From: Rhineura floridana
Lineage: Eukaryota; Chordata; Lepidosauria; Squamata; Rhineuridae
Direction: 5' to 3'
DNA length: 64,000 bases
Assembly: GCF_030035675.1 (NCBI RefSeq)
Contig: NC_084480.1
Location: 251,779,981 to 251,843,980 of the forward strand
How positions within the stretch are numbered: the first letter of the stretch is position 1; every line of letters starts with the position of its first letter. Below, one piece after another: positions 47,145 to 59,384 of the stretch. Position numbers and translations under genes: made by a program. The notes under the pieces were generated by a model. The model searched no databases and was not told the DNA's origin. It was given only the letters and a program-made list of their open reading frames with translations.

Positions 47145-49757
47145 GTAATTTATTTATTTATTTATTGAATTTTTATACCGCCCCACTAGCATAGCTCTCT
47201 GGGCGGTGTACAACAAATACAATAAATACAATAGAATCACACAGAACAATACAAAAAATATAAATGCAAATCCACAATCTAAAACCAATTAAAACATGTT
47301 TAAGAAAAGCTAAAATGCCTGATAAAATAGGAAGGTTTTGACTTGGCGCCGAAAGGATAGCAATGTCGGCGCCAAGCGCACTTCTTCGGGAAGACTATTC
47401 CACAGTTCGGGGGCCACCACTGAGAAGGCCCTAGTTCTTGTTACCATCCTCCGAGCCTCTCTATGAGTCGGAACTCGGAGGAGGGCCTTCGATGTTGAGC
47501 GTAGTGTACGGGCAGGTTCATATCGGGAGAGGCGTTCCGAAAGGTATTGTGGTCCCGCGCCGTATAAGGCTTTATAGGTTAAAACCAACACTTTGAATCT
47601 GGCCCGGAAGCATATAGGTAGCCAGTGCAAGCGGGCCAGAACAGGTGTTATGTGTTCAGACCGCCTAGTCCTCGTTATTAGTCTGGCCGCCGCATTTTGC
47701 ACCAGCTGTAGCTTCCGAACCGTCTTCAAAGGCAGCCCTACGTAGAGCGCATTGCAGTAGTCCAATCGAGAGGTTACCAGAGCATGAACAACTGAGGTGA
47801 GATCTTCTCTGTCCAGATACGGACGTAGCTGGGCCACCAACCAACTTGAGCCTCGAGTGACAGAGAAGGATCTAAAAGTATTCCCAGACTACGAACCTGC
47901 TCTTTCAGGGGGAGTGTAACCCCATCAAGAACAGGATGAGTATCCAGCATCTGATCAGAGAGACCACCCACCATCAGCATCTCAGTCTTGTCTGGATTGA
48001 GTCTCAGTTTATTAGCTCTCATCCAGTCCATTATCGCAGCCAGGCAACGGTTCAGCACATTGACAGCCTCACCTGAAGAAGATGAAAAGGAGAAGTAGAG
48101 CTGCGTGTCATCAGCATACTGGTGACAACGCACTCCAAAACTCCTGATGACCGCACCAAGCGGCTTCATGTAGATGTTAAAAAGCATGGGGGACAGAACT
48201 GACCCCTGTGGGACTCCATATTGGAGGACCCATGGCGTCGAGCAATGTTCCCCAAGTACTACCTTCTGGAGACGACCCGTCAAGTAGGAGCGGAACCACT
48301 GCAAAGCAGCACCTCCAACACCCAACTCCACAAGCCTCTCCAGAAGGATACCATGGTCGATGGTATCAAAAGCCGCAGAGAGATCAAGGAGAATCAACAG
48401 AGTTACACTCCCTCTGTCTCTCTCCCGACATAGGTCATCATACAGGGTGACCAAGGCTGTCTCAGTGCCGAAACCGGGCCTAAAACCCGATTGAAATGGA
48501 TCTAGATAATCAGTTTCATCCAATAGAGCCTGGAGCTGGCTAGCAACCACTCGTTCCAAGATCTTGCCCAGGAATGGAACATTCGCTACTGGTCTGTAAC
48601 TATCAAGATTTTCTGGGTCCAAGGAAGGTTTTTTCAGGAGTGGTCTCACTACTGCCTCTTTCAGACAGCCAGAGACCACTCCCTCTCGTAAAGAGGCATT
48701 TATCACTTCCCTGGCCCAGATAGCTGTTCCATCCCTGCTAGTTTTTATAAGCCAAGAGGGGCAAGGATCTAGTGCAGAAGTGGTTGCACGTACCTGTCCA
48801 AGCACCTTGTCCATGTCCTCGAGCTGAACCAACTGAAATTCATCCAACAAAACATGACAAGACTGTGCTCCGGACACCTCCTTAGGATCAACTGCTGTAA
48901 ACTGGGAGTCTAAGTCCCAGCGAATGCATAAGATCTTGTTCTGGAAGTGCCCAGCGAACTCATTACAGCGGGCTACCGATGGTACTATCGTGTCCTTCGG
49001 GCCAGAGTGAAGTAGCCCTCGGACAACTCTAAAAAGCTCCGCTGGGTGGGAAAGAGAAGACTTAATGGTGGCAGCAAAATATCTTTTTTTCGCCACCCTC
49101 ACTGCTTCTAAGTACAGTTTTGTAGAGGCACTTACCAGTGCATAGTTGCATCCGTCGGGAGTTCGCCTCCACCGCCGCTCAAGCCGCCTCCTATCTTGTT
49201 TCATCGCTCTCAGCTCTGGAGTATACCAAGGAGCTGTATGAGCTCTACACAGGAGAGGGCGCGCAGGAGCAATCGTGTCAACAGCCCGAGCCATCTCCAT
49301 ATTCCACAGTTCAACCAGGGCTTTGACAGGAGCGCCAGTCTTTTCAGCCAGAAAATCCCCCAGAGCCCTTTGAAAACCCTCAGGATTCATTAGTCTCCGG
49401 GGGCGGACCAATTTAATAGGTCCCCCACCCTTGCAGAGGGGAAAAGCCACTGTGAGTCTAAACTTCAACAAGCAGTGATCTGTCCATGACAAAGGAAAAG
49501 ATGTGAAATTCCCCACATCCAGATCATCATCTCCATGTCCCGTAGCAAAAATAAGGTCTAGGGTATGCCCCGACACATGCGTTGGGCCATTAACATATTG
49601 GGACAGCCCCATGGTTGTCATGGAGGCCATGAAGTCCTGAGCCACCCCAGACAAAGTAGTCTCGGCATGGATGTTGACATCCCCCAGTACTAAGAGTCTG
49701 GGGGATTTCAGCAATACCTCCGAAACCACTTCTGTCAGCTCAGTTAGGGAAGCTAAC
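47145..49757 (-). mobile_element. L2-clade LINE, longest copy, endonuclease C-terminus plus RT
   Basis: The main frame at 49729-47774 (651 codons) begins inside the APE-type endonuclease (LVLGDVNIHAE, PTHVSGHTLDLIF, SWTDHCLLKF) and continues through a linker to the [109 protein letters not shown] deletion of about 38 bp after SLSLEAQV shifts the frame, and the C-terminus continues at 47840-47310. The endonuclease N-terminus is missing. The tail is CACCGCCCAGAGAGCTATGC with (AAAT)n. Few breaks make this a young copy. Confidence 0.95.
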
Positions 49758-49904
49758 TAATGACAACTCCCACAGCCATGACCCCAAGGAGAGTCCAAAA
49801 ATGCAGGCAGCTACACATCAAAGAGCAGCAGTACATAGCACAATACCCAATTTATTAGGATCAGAGTGCCTTAGGAACCCCATCAAACGAAAGAAGTCCC
49901 CAAA

Positions 49905-50385
49905 CAGGGCCGGCACCAGGCATGACTGGGCCCTTGGGCACCAGCCTGCCCAGGACCCATGGCACCATAGCCCAACACCCCCCATACAGGTGGTGAAGCC
50001 CGTGCACCCCACCTACCACTCGTGTCATGTGAATGATGTGCACATATAGTGCACATGCCTGTCATCACCCAATATGGGGGGGGTCAGCCCCTTAGGGAAA
50101 TGTCCGCCGACATCTTGGATAATGACAGGAATGTCCACATGGCATTCACACTGATGGGAGAGATATGTGGTGTGTGTGGGCGGGCTTATTGAAGCCCACA
50201 CTGTCTGTATTGGGGTTGCCTGGGAGCACTCTCTCCGCAGTTCATGGCAGGGTCGGGTTGCAGGATCTGATGCTGCCAAAGATCATGGAATGCCACCCTA
50301 CCACCTTAAGGAGAAGCCCTTGAGAGGCCCCTCTGGACTGCAGGGGCCCCCAGCCCAACCTGGCAGCCCTCTGGTGCTGTCCCTG
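49905..50385. mobile_element. Non-autonomous hAT-type element, CAGGGCCGG family
   Basis: Starts CAGGGCCGGCACCAGGCATG and ends CTCTGGTGCTGTCCCTG. Flanked by TCCCCAAA (49897-49904) and TCCCCAGA (50386-50393), 7 of 8 matching. The centre is an imperfect hairpin (CATCACCCAATATGG ... GACATCTTGGATAATGAC). Same family as 4695, 52077 and 52834. Confidence 0.82.
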
Positions 50386-50559
50386 TCCCCAGACTATGCT
50401 TGATATTTTCCTCATTCTCTAGGCTGTCACAAATGAAAGCCTTATTATTGCCCTCATTCACTTGGCAGAACAAGAAGGGGGCATCCATTACCCTGATGAT
50501 GATAATGTCATCACTCCGGTTCTGAAAAATGTCCCAAAGCTGCACTCCACTGTGTTCCC

Positions 50560-50750
50560 CCTCCACTATGCCATTTATCCCACCAAATATTTTTAACTGG
50601 ATATATTATACAGCCACAAGAATGACTGTATACTATAGCCAGCATGGATTTTTTACATTTCTGCTGCTTCCCATAAGCTCATTTGAAAACAAAACCTTAG
50701 AAAACGTATAGTCCTGAACTCAGAAATGCTTGCTCAACAACCTTCTAAGT
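50560..50750 (+). repeat. Unclassified interspersed repeat, shared with 56930-57110 in inverse orientation
   Basis: GCTTCCCATAAGCTCATTTG, AAAACAAAACCTTAG, TATAGTCCTGAACTCAG and AATGCTTGCTCAACAACC recur, on the other strand, at 56941-57080 with few differences. Class not known. Confidence 0.65.
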
Positions 50751-51370
50751 GTTACACACGCTGGCAATTGCACTTATTTCTCCAAAAAAGCAAGAAACGT
50801 GTCACACACCCCTCCTTCTCCCTTTCCTTCCTGCTGCGAAATGATTTGAAACAAAAATCCCAGCAAGTAGAATGAAATGGACAAAGCTTTCCGGAGGCAG
50901 GCATGAAACCGACCAGCAGCCCCTTTCTCGCTTGCTGTGCATTGCAGATCTCACCCAGAGCGGCCGCCCAGTTTGCAGGCTGGCAAAAAATAAAATGCAT
51001 CTGCGCAGTAGTTGCAGACCCCCCCAACACCCCACCATTGTGATGATTGGTTCAATTTTCCCAGGCTTATTCTCGCACATGTGCAAAAGTGCAGATACGT
51101 GATTGGCTGGAATGAGGAGAAGGGGCAAGGGGAAATGCCCAAGAACCACCCATAAGCTGTAAAGTCTGCAGTATTGCATCCTACCTCCTGAAGGCCCAGC
51201 GGATGATTCCCGATTTTAAACAGCAAATCGCATTTTTGCTGGTATTGCAAGGAGCGGATTTAACCGCGAAAATGCGTAACAGCACGAGACGTCATTTGGA
51301 CGACTGAAAAATAATGAACACACATAGCGGGCGTGTCACACATTTTGCAGTCGTCTGGATGAGCCCTGTG
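50751..51370. other. Possible decayed DNA transposon, otherwise unassigned
   Basis: The stretch ends TTTTGCAGTCGTCTGGATGA and GCCCTG, which looks like a transposon terminus, but no matching left end is seen. The frames at 50752-51250 are unassigned. Bases 51371-52068 hold nothing. Confidence 0.3.
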
Positions 51371-52076
51371 AGTCAAAAGGTGTGGGGTTCTTTTGCTGAA
51401 TGCAGGGCAATCTCAGAAGTGGTTTGGCTTGGCTTGGCTGGTCTCCTTAATGGTTGTCTGCAAAGCCGAACCTGCCAGACAACTTTTCTTGGGTGGGGAC
51501 TTTTGTGAATAATTAGCCTTGAGCAATGAAACTGCAGAGCCACACCTGGCTTGACTCTCTGATTTCTCCTCTTACTGCTGGAACCACATTATGACAGGGA
51601 TGCTCCAATCCTGATCATTCCCATGATAAAAACCTTTGCCACTGTTTACAAAAAAAATATGTATTTATTGAGCATCAGTACGGATGCTGAAGCCACAAGC
51701 TTAATTGTGCTGGAAACCAGTACTTCATTTTGGTGTGGCTGGTTCTTTGGAATGCCTTGGTATTTACCTCCACTGTGAGAACATTCAAATTCTTTTCAGC
51801 CCCACCTTAAAAACCCAAAATTCTATGACACATACTTCTGTGATAACACACCATCAGACATACTGACAAAACAAATTCTGTATTTGTAAAAGACAGCCTT
51901 GTTTCAACATGTTAGAAAAGAGAAATCTTACAATGAGACATTTTGAGAGTCCTGTCATAACAATGCATATTAATCTGTTTTAAGATTAAATTTAAAAGGG
52001 ATGCAAAGCCTTATATGCTGTAATCTTTTTTCTTAAAATTAGAAGGGTGGCGAAGAGAAAATGGGTGGCCTACCAC

Positions 52077-52498
52077 CAGGGCCGGCTCCAGGAATGCCGG
52101 GGCCCTTGGGCATCAGCCTGCCCTGGGACCCCCCCGTGATCTGTGGTGCGAGCCGCACCACAGATAGCAAGACAAGAGCTTCTGAGCCACCCGCCACTGC
52201 TGCCGCCGCCTCCCGCCAGCATCCCCTGCCACCATCCCCTCGCTTCACCTACCTTTCTCTGCTGTTCTCTGCGGCTGGGCGCACTGCGCACACAGGGTTG
52301 CCTTCAATCAAGATGGTGGCCGAGGTTTCCATAAGGGACTGAAGCCTCTGCCGCCATCTTGGTTGATGGCATGGCGCGGCTCGTGCCATGGATCACGGAA
52401 GGGGAGTGGAGGGCCCCTCAGGGGCCCCCCAGGGGCTCCTGTAGCTGCGGGGCCCTCAGGCCAGTGCCCTACCTGGCCGCCCTTCGGAACCGGCCCTG
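52077..52498. mobile_element. Non-autonomous palindromic hAT element, CAGGGCCGG family, copy A
   Basis: Starts CAGGGCCGGCTCCAGGAATG and ends CCCTTCGGAACCGGCCCTG. Flanked by a perfect 8-bp duplication CCTACCAC (52069-52076, 52499-52506). 422 bp. The centre folds on itself (TCAATCAAGATGGTGGCCGA / GCCGCCATCTTGGTTGATGG). GC-rich, no transposase. Frames at 52039-52342 are by-products. Confidence 0.93.
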
Positions 52499-52833
52499 CC
52501 TACCACTAGGCTCTGGCCCCACCCACTTTTGAGTTTGACCATACCCACAGCTGACTTCACCCCCTTGCTTTGTGGCTTCCAAGGGATTGCCCCAAGGTAA
52601 TGCAGCCCTTGATATAAAAAGGTTCCCCATCCTGTCTGAAAGGGTTACAGATATAAGTATATATAACTTTTCAATAACAGCGATAGAGATGCCAACAGAT
52701 CCAGCAGCATTGACTAAAAGTGAGAACTTTTGGATTTACTCTCTGGACACATTGGCACCACATGGCCTGAACCTGGAGGACAGTACCACCACTACTTAGC
52801 TTCTGCAAATGAAGCCCCCCTGAGCATTCCATC

Positions 52834-53368
52834 CAGGGCCGGTTCCAAAGGGCAGCCAGGTTGGGCACTGGCCCGAGGGCCCTGCAGCTATAGGAGCCCC
52901 TGGGGGGCCGCTGAGAGGTTCTCCACTCCCCTTCTGCGATCCGTGGCACGAGCCGTGCCACTGATAACAAGAGAAGAGCTTCCGAGCCACCCACCGCCAC
53001 CCGCCACCATCCCCCCGCTTCACCTACCTTTCTCTGGTGTTCTTTGCGGCTGCGCGCACTGCACGCACTGCGTGCCATCAACCAAGATGGCGGCAGAGGC
53101 TTCAGTCCCTTACGGAAACCTCGGCCACCATCTTGATTGATGGCAACCCTGCGCGCGCAGTGCGCGCAGCCGCAAAGAACAGCAGAGAAAGGTAGGTGAA
53201 GCGGGGGGATGGTGGCGGGGGATGGTGGCAGGTGGCGGCGGCAGGTGGCTCGGAAGCTCTTGTATTGCTATCCGTGGCGCGGCTCGTGCCACGGATCGCG
53301 GAAGGGGAGCAGAGGGGCCCGGGGCAGGCTGATGCCCAAGGGCCCCGGCATTCCTGGAGCCGGCCCTG
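52834..53368. mobile_element. Non-autonomous palindromic hAT element, CAGGGCCGG family, copy B
   Basis: Starts CAGGGCCGGTTCCAAAGG and ends GGCATTCCTGGAGCCGGCCCTG. Flanked by a perfect 8-bp duplication ATTCCATC (52826-52833, 53369-53376). 535 bp. The two halves are reverse complements over most of their length (GAGCTTCCGAGCCACC, CCGCTTCACCTACCTTTCTC and TTCTTTGCGGCTGCGCGCAC all recur inverted). The loop carries CAAGATGGCGGC. Confidence 0.94.
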
Positions 53369-53495
53369 ATTCCATCCTCAAAGCTCTATAACTGCCACTT
53401 TGGTAACACCATTTGTATGTTAGCAGCTGATGAAGGTGGAAGCTGAAACGTTTTGTTAATACAATAAAAACCTCTGTTTTGTTAATCACAATTAT

Positions 53496-53496
<1 letters not shown>

Positions 53497-53540
<44 letters not shown>
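53497..53540. repeat. (TA)n microsatellite
   Basis: About 44 bp of alternating TA. Confidence 0.97.
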
Positions 53541-53542
<2 letters not shown>

Positions 53543-53969
53543 ATATCTGTTTATTCTGCAGCTTGCCCTGAGAACACTTGTCCATGAAGTACAGGCTTGA
53601 GATTTATCTACACACAGCTCAGGTTATAGGTGAATAGCTATACAAATAAGAGATAGATGTCAGTGGACATCTCCAATCAACTTTAAATATTATCAACAAC
53701 AAAGCAGTCTTAGAGGTGTGTGCGTTTGAGCCAGGGTTTCCCAAAGTGAAACTGAACGCCCTGGGGTAGATAGGACTGTGCAGAGGGGGGGAAGTAAAGA
53801 CCTTGGGGTTGAAAGTGGGTCAAAAAGAGCTTAGGGGTGGAGACGTAGTGCAGAAAGTTTAATAGGAACAATGAGCCTCAAAAATAAAGGGCATGCGCAT
53901 GCAGAGATTACACTTCTCTTGCCAGTGAGGAATCTCTGTATTTAATAAGATGATTCCACAATATATCAG

Positions 53970-53973
53970 TATT

Positions 53974-54041
<68 letters not shown>

Positions 54042-54042
54042 T
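53970..54042. repeat. (CTTT)n microsatellite
   Basis: About 18 units of TTTC/CTTT without interruption. Confidence 0.97.
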
Positions 54043-56092
54043 GCATTTGAGGATTCCTAGTAATGATGACTGATGATTGACAAATGTTGATTATATATTG
54101 GTATTTCTTGACTTTATTTCCTTTTCATGAATAAGAATTTGGGTTGTGGTCAATGACAACCTTATAAGCTCATAAATGAACTCAGGAGTCTGGGAAGCCC
54201 TGCTTCCAACTGTTTTAAAATCCAGAGGAAAGTTTCACCCGACTTTGTAAAGCATGTTTGACATGTCCTTAGGTGAGTGATTTAATCTGTCATTCTCAGT
54301 GTTCCCCTCTATGTCATGAGATACAGAAAAACAGTATGTGCTGTATTTATTTCTATAATTTCTAATTTCTTTTAAACCCCAGGGGTGCTTGCAACTCATC
54401 TGCTGTGGGAATCTGGAATTTGATCTGGCCAAGTGGTACCGCATGGCAGAAGGCAAAGATCTTGAGTTCCCCAAGAAAGTGTTCAGGCCTCAGACCCTCT
54501 TCAAGTACACAATGGAATGAAAGTGTCCAGTAAGGACCCTGCAACTGGAAGGCAAGGATTTCTGAGTGGCCAGATCCAGTATACATACTGCAACCCCCAC
54601 CTTCCTTCTCCCTGATGAATGTTATACTTTAGGCTACAGCCAAATGCAGCCCTTCATGCCTCTGTATCTGGCCCCTGAGATTCTCCCCAGGCCAGATCCC
54701 CACTACCCAGATCATACCCCTCACAAACCATGCTTCACACCCTTCTCAAGAGCTGTTGCCTGACTGGAATGTGCCCTTGAACTAAGTTAGTGCCTCCTGC
54801 TTGCCTGGTTGAAGGATGGAGAGGTGTATATGTGTGTACAGAACCCGCTGACATGTGTGTGGTTGAAGTATAGCCTACTGTACAAAGGTCAGAGTCACCT
54901 CCATTGCTCCACCCACTTTCCTCTCTGGCCTCTCCCACCACAAATGTGGCCCTGGGAGGTTGTCAATAAGGGAATGTCGCTCTCAAACTGAAAATTTTCC
55001 CACCGCCAGGCTTCAGCTTCTCTGGTTGCCAGCTCCAATATATTATCTCAAGGACCTTAGGATAGAGAACACACCTTTCCTGATCTAAATTTTAGTACAT
55101 TTGCCCATAGCTGTGACATGGCTGTGACAATAAATATCCTTAATCTTATCTACTCCCACACACAACAATAATGAGAATTATATGGACAGGCACTATAACT
55201 CCTGCATCTCTAAGCCCAGAGATGCTTCATCCGTTGCATGCAATTACTAAAGTAGTACCCAAAAAGATGGTAACTCCTAGGTGGGAACTGAATCCGGCTC
55301 TCGCTCTCCAAATCTCTTAAAGAGAAATTTGATCAGGATGTGTCAGGCTGCAGGCCGGGGGAGAAGAAGGGTGTAATTGGGGTTTGGCCTGAGCTGTAGG
55401 ATCTCCCTCTGGGTGTGTGAGGAAGGATTGCTGAGACTTTGATGCTGCTGTAGTATCCTGTGTGGAGGTGGAAGGGACCGTTTAATATATAGCCTGTGGT
55501 GGCACCTGTGCATTTTGGGTTTTTCCCCCTAAGGCTCCCAAGCTCTTATGGGCAGGGGAGGTGATCATTCCAATCTCAGTGAGGGAGTGAATCAGGCTCC
55601 CCCTGCTACAATTAATTAAAAAAACAAGATATGAAGCTGCCTGAAACATATGTAAGTACATGCCTAGTGTGGCCCCTAGATTTGTAGAACAGGCAGTTGC
55701 TATCTCCTTCAGGAACTATTTGTGTTTTTGAGCATTTCTGTTAGAATGTTCTCCAAGCAGCTCCGAATAGCTATAGAGTGCACATGGTGGTAATGAGGTT
55801 GAATTCTAAATTGCTTCTCAAAGTAGCATTGGTTCTGTTCAAAGTCTGTGGTCCTTGCTGATATCATTCACTAATAGGAAAAAAACTTGTGGTTTAAGAA
55901 CACCCCTATAGCCAACAGATATTTCTATCAAACTTTAAAAAGCAGGGAAATTGGGCAGCTATAGTGAATGCACCAGGGGAGCAGGAGATACTGTACTGCC
56001 CTACAAATTTGTCAAAATGCAAACACAATTTGGGTTGGTCTTTCAAAGTCCACTCCACTTCCTGTGTAGCTTGGAAGAATTTGGTAACATGT
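54043..56092. other. No feature recognised
   Basis: Two kilobases without a gene, exon or repeat I can name. Frames at 54235-54586 and 54566-54991 show no domain. Confidence 0.4.
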
Positions 56093-56100
56093 GCCTCTGA

Positions 56101-56438
56101 TAGGGTTGCCAGGTCCATGGCCTGAGACTGATCCTGTATCTTTAGGAGAAGAGAAGGTCAGCCAAGTGCAGGTGTTCTTGCCACATTTTAATGGGGAAAA
56201 CCACAAGGTGGAATTCTCCCTCCCCCCTCCACAACTTTTAAAGATACAGAAGACCTCTTGGAGGCCAGGCCTGGCAACCAAGAGGTCTTTTGTATCTTTA
56301 AAAGTTGTGCAGAGGGAAGGGAGAATCCCACCTTGTGGTTTTTCCTATTACAGGGTTGCAAGAACACCCGCACTTGGCTGACTTTCTCTTCTCCTAAAGA
56401 TACAGGATCAGTCTCAGGCCAAGAACCTGGCAACCCTA
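56101..56438. mobile_element. 338-bp palindromic hAT MITE (TAGGGTTGCC), copy 1
   Basis: Starts TAGGGTTGCCAGGTCC and ends AACCTGGCAACCCTA. Flanked by a perfect 8-bp duplication GCCTCTGA (56093-56100, 56439-56446). The whole element folds into one hairpin (GATCCTGTATCTTTAGGAGA and CTTTTAAAGATACAGAAGAC recur inverted). Confidence 0.95.
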
Positions 56439-56499
56439 GCCTCTGACCATGTTAAACCACTCTGGCCACTGGAGCTCTGTCAGGGGAATAGGAGTCTCC

Positions 56500-57110
56500 T
56501 CTCAGCACCCTTCTCAAACTACACTTCCCAGGATTCTTTGGGGGAAGCTATGACTGTCTCAAGTGAAAACAAAGTCTGGTGTGGGTGTGGCCACCTGATT
56601 AGGCAAGCCCAGCAGCTGTGAATCTGGCTTTCAGAACACTGACAGTTGCTTCTTACTGAGCATGCCCAAGATTAACACTGAGTTCAATGCAAAATTTCTT
56701 AAATTAATTAAAAATCAGCCAGGCATTTTTTTTAACTTTTAAGCTGCAGAAGATGAAGATCAGAGTATGAGGCAAGGTCAGTAAAAGGATTACATACTCT
56801 GTGAACATGGCTGGTTTTTAATTAATTTCAGCAGATTATGAGAACTCTGACAGAAAAAAAGTCCAACAGGAGTCTGGTTTTTCTCTCTTTTACACTTTGA
56901 ACTCTTGATTCTCTCTGACCGTTTTGTGTATCACCATGAAAATTTAGAGGGTTGTTAAGCAAGCATTGTTGAGTTCAGGACTATAAATTTTGTTAGGTTT
57001 TGTTTTGAAATGAGCTTATGGGAAGCATCAAGGGTATTTTCAATTTAACATTGTGGAATGCAAAAAATCCACGCTGAAAAAGCTACTCTCATGGCTGCAT
57101 AATTAAGAAT
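56500..57110 (-). repeat. Unclassified interspersed repeat (partner of 50560-50750)
   Basis: CTACACTTCCCAGGATTCTT, AACACTGACAGTTGCTTC and ACTGAGCATGCCC at the left, and GAGTTCAGGACTATAAATTT with AATGAGCTTATGGGAAGC at the right. The right part pairs with 50.6 kb. Ends and class not fixed. Confidence 0.5.
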
Positions 57111-57605
57111 ACAGAGCCAGCATATTTGAAATGGTCTGAAAAGTAACAAGGGGAAATAAGCTCCCAGAAGTTACTCAATCCAATTGCTGCCATTACTGTC
57201 AGACAAATGTCAGGGCATTCCCTTCTATTCCGGCCTCCTTGAAACATGAAGTGATGCTTTTCAGGTGCTGAATATTGCTTTTGATGACCACTGAAGCCTA
57301 AACCAGAAGTATATTTGTTTATCACTCAGCCAAACCACATGCTACTGGCAGCATGTGTCTTTTCTCCAACATGTTCTTTTGAAAACAGCCTCCGAAGCCA
57401 TGGGTTTCAAAGGAGAAGGGGGGGGTCAGCGTAACCCTTTCCATTCTGGCCATTTTCTCACTCCCCTAATGATCCCCTAATACCAGCACGTGTACCTTTC
57501 CCCCAGCTAAGCCAAGTGCGGTTGGGGATTTGAGCAGAGAAATTACCAGAAAAGAAAGGATAAAACATTCCCCATAGATCTTTTGCTGAAACTCCTAGCC
57601 TTTGA

Positions 57606-57725
57606 GCAGGCATCGAGAACTTGTGGCCCTCCAGATGTTGTTTGACTACAACTCCCATCATTCCTAACTACTGGCCCTGCTGGCGGGAGCTCATGAGAGT
57701 TAGATGCTAACAGCATCTTAGATGT
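57606..57725. repeat. hAT MITE (CCAGATGTTGTTTGACTACAAC family)
   Basis: GTGGCCCTCCAGATGTTGTT, CTACAACTCCCATCATTCC and a decayed return arm. Confidence 0.65.
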
Positions 57726-57994
57726 TCTTTTTGGTGAATAAAAGAGAGAAGAAAACATGGAGGTAAAGATGCTGGGAGCTGCAAGCAAGACACGACATGT
57801 AATTTCACCCTGAAAAGGCTAGAGAACCAGCATGTGCACGTGTGGAATTTGAAGTGGCAATCACATTCATTCTACACATGTGCATGGTGGCAAGTGAGAA
57901 AGAAAAGTAATTTTCTGTGCTACTATACATAGCATTGTATGTCTGACAAGGAGCATAGAGTGGTTAACCTGCTGGTGGAGATACACTCTTAGAA

Positions 57995-58137
57995 CAGGGA
58001 TGGCTAACTCCTAGTCCTCCAGATGTTGTAGAACCCCAGTTCCCATCCACCCCAGCCAGTAGTCCAAGGCCAGTAGTCAGGGATGACAGGAGTTGCAGTC
58101 CAGCAACATCTAGAGGGCCCCAGGTAAGCCACCTTTC
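57995..58137. repeat. hAT MITE (CAGGGATGGCTAA family)
   Basis: CAGGGATGGCTAACTCCTAG, CCAGATGTTGTAGAACCCC and the return arm CCAGCAACATCTAGAGGGCC. Confidence 0.65.
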
Positions 58138-58189
58138 CTTATTCAATGTTCTCAGGCAATGGGTGATGCCCACTTCATGCCTTTTATGC

Positions 58190-58420
58190 CAGAGAGTCAG
58201 TGTAGGGTAGCGGTTAAAGCGTTTGACTGGGACTTGTTCAAATCCCTGCTCAGCCATGAAGCTCACTGGGTGACCTTGGGCCAATCTCTGTCTCTCAGCC
58301 TAACCTACTTCACAGGGTTGTTGTAAGGATAAAATTGGCAGGGGAAAGAGCCCTGTTTATATGCCTCCTTGAGCTCCTTGGAGGAAAGGTGGGCTATAAT
58401 TGTACTAAATCAATGTCACT
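58190..58420 (+). repeat. tRNA-derived SINE, type C
   Basis: The head AGTGTAGGGTAGCGGTTAAA (A box) and TTGTTCAAATCCCTG (B box) is followed by AAGCTCACTGGGTGACCTTG and TTCACAGGGTTGTTGTAAGG. It ends in CTCCTTGGAGGAAAGGTGGG and CTATAA, a LINE-like end instead of the BovB-type tail of the Sauria SINE. Older copies are at 13458 and 30795. Confidence 0.8.
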
Positions 58421-58944
58421 AAGCAACAAATCACATCTATACAAACACACAAAGAAAATGTATGGGTGTATTGTAGTAGCACATACCAAATGTGTGAATT
58501 ACTAGATGTTTTATAGTGGCACATATGAGTTTCAATGGGCCCCAGCAGAACTTTTGGGGCCCCATCATGAGAAATGTTATGGATACAGCCCCTGTATTGC
58601 TCACTGTTTCACTGCCATTCATAAAATATTGCTACCAGTTTTTTGTGTAGCCAAGTCAAGCCTAGATAAGCCTTCTCTATATATGTGGGCCTCTGATTGG
58701 TGACTCATGTATGAGATCTTTCATGGCTCTTAGTATGAGATTACCTCAAATAATGCCTGAGTGAATCCCTCCTGAATGAACCCAAGCACTTATATATGAA
58801 ATCATAAAATGTAGCTCTATTTCTGTATGAAGTCACCAAATCTGGTTCAGAAGATAAGCTAGAAATGTATAAGTAAATAATAATTTGAATAATGATAGCG
58901 GATGTTGTCTCGCTGCTGTTAAGAGCATTTTCAAACACACCAAC

Positions 58945-59012
58945 ATAAGACTGCAAGCCTATGCACACACATCTGGGAGTAGGGCCCATTGAACACAGTA
59001 GGACTTCCTTCC
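58945..59012. repeat. 90-bp hairpin repeat copy
   Basis: GCAAGCCTATGCACACACAT, CTGGGAGTAGGGCCCATTGA and ACACAGTAGGACTTCC. Confidence 0.6.
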
Positions 59013-59307
59013 AAACATGAAGAAGACTGGACACCTCCAATCTGGTTTCTAATGTCAAAGTACCTCTTGCTTCAATCTGGTTTCTAATGTGAATTTAAAA
59101 CCTTCACTGACCACAAAGCTGAGTCACATTACAAATGCCTCTCTTCCGTATTCTTTTCTGCACTGACAAGTTACATTAAAACATATTAGCATAAATAGTG
59201 TGCAAGAGGCTTAAAGATTATTCAAGTCTAACATCTGAATATGCTGTGCAATTATTTGATTACTTAAATCCAAATCAGAGCTGCAACCCAGTTAAAGAAA
59301 TCTTAGG

Positions 59308-59372
59308 GTTTATTTATTTATTATTTGATTTATATCCCACCCTTCCTCCCAGCAGGAGTCCAGGGCAGCAGC
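59308..59372 (-). repeat. LINE 3' tail
   Basis: TTTATTTATTATTTGATTTA then TATCCCACCCTTCCTCCCAG, nearly identical to 21518-21590. Confidence 0.65.
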
Positions 59373-59384
59373 GGGAGCCCAGGG

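Noticed and set aside
52039-53391. GC-rich, CpG-containing block as a promoter or exon cluster
   Set aside because: Fully explained by two hAT elements with target duplications; the frames there are reverse-complement shadows of each other.
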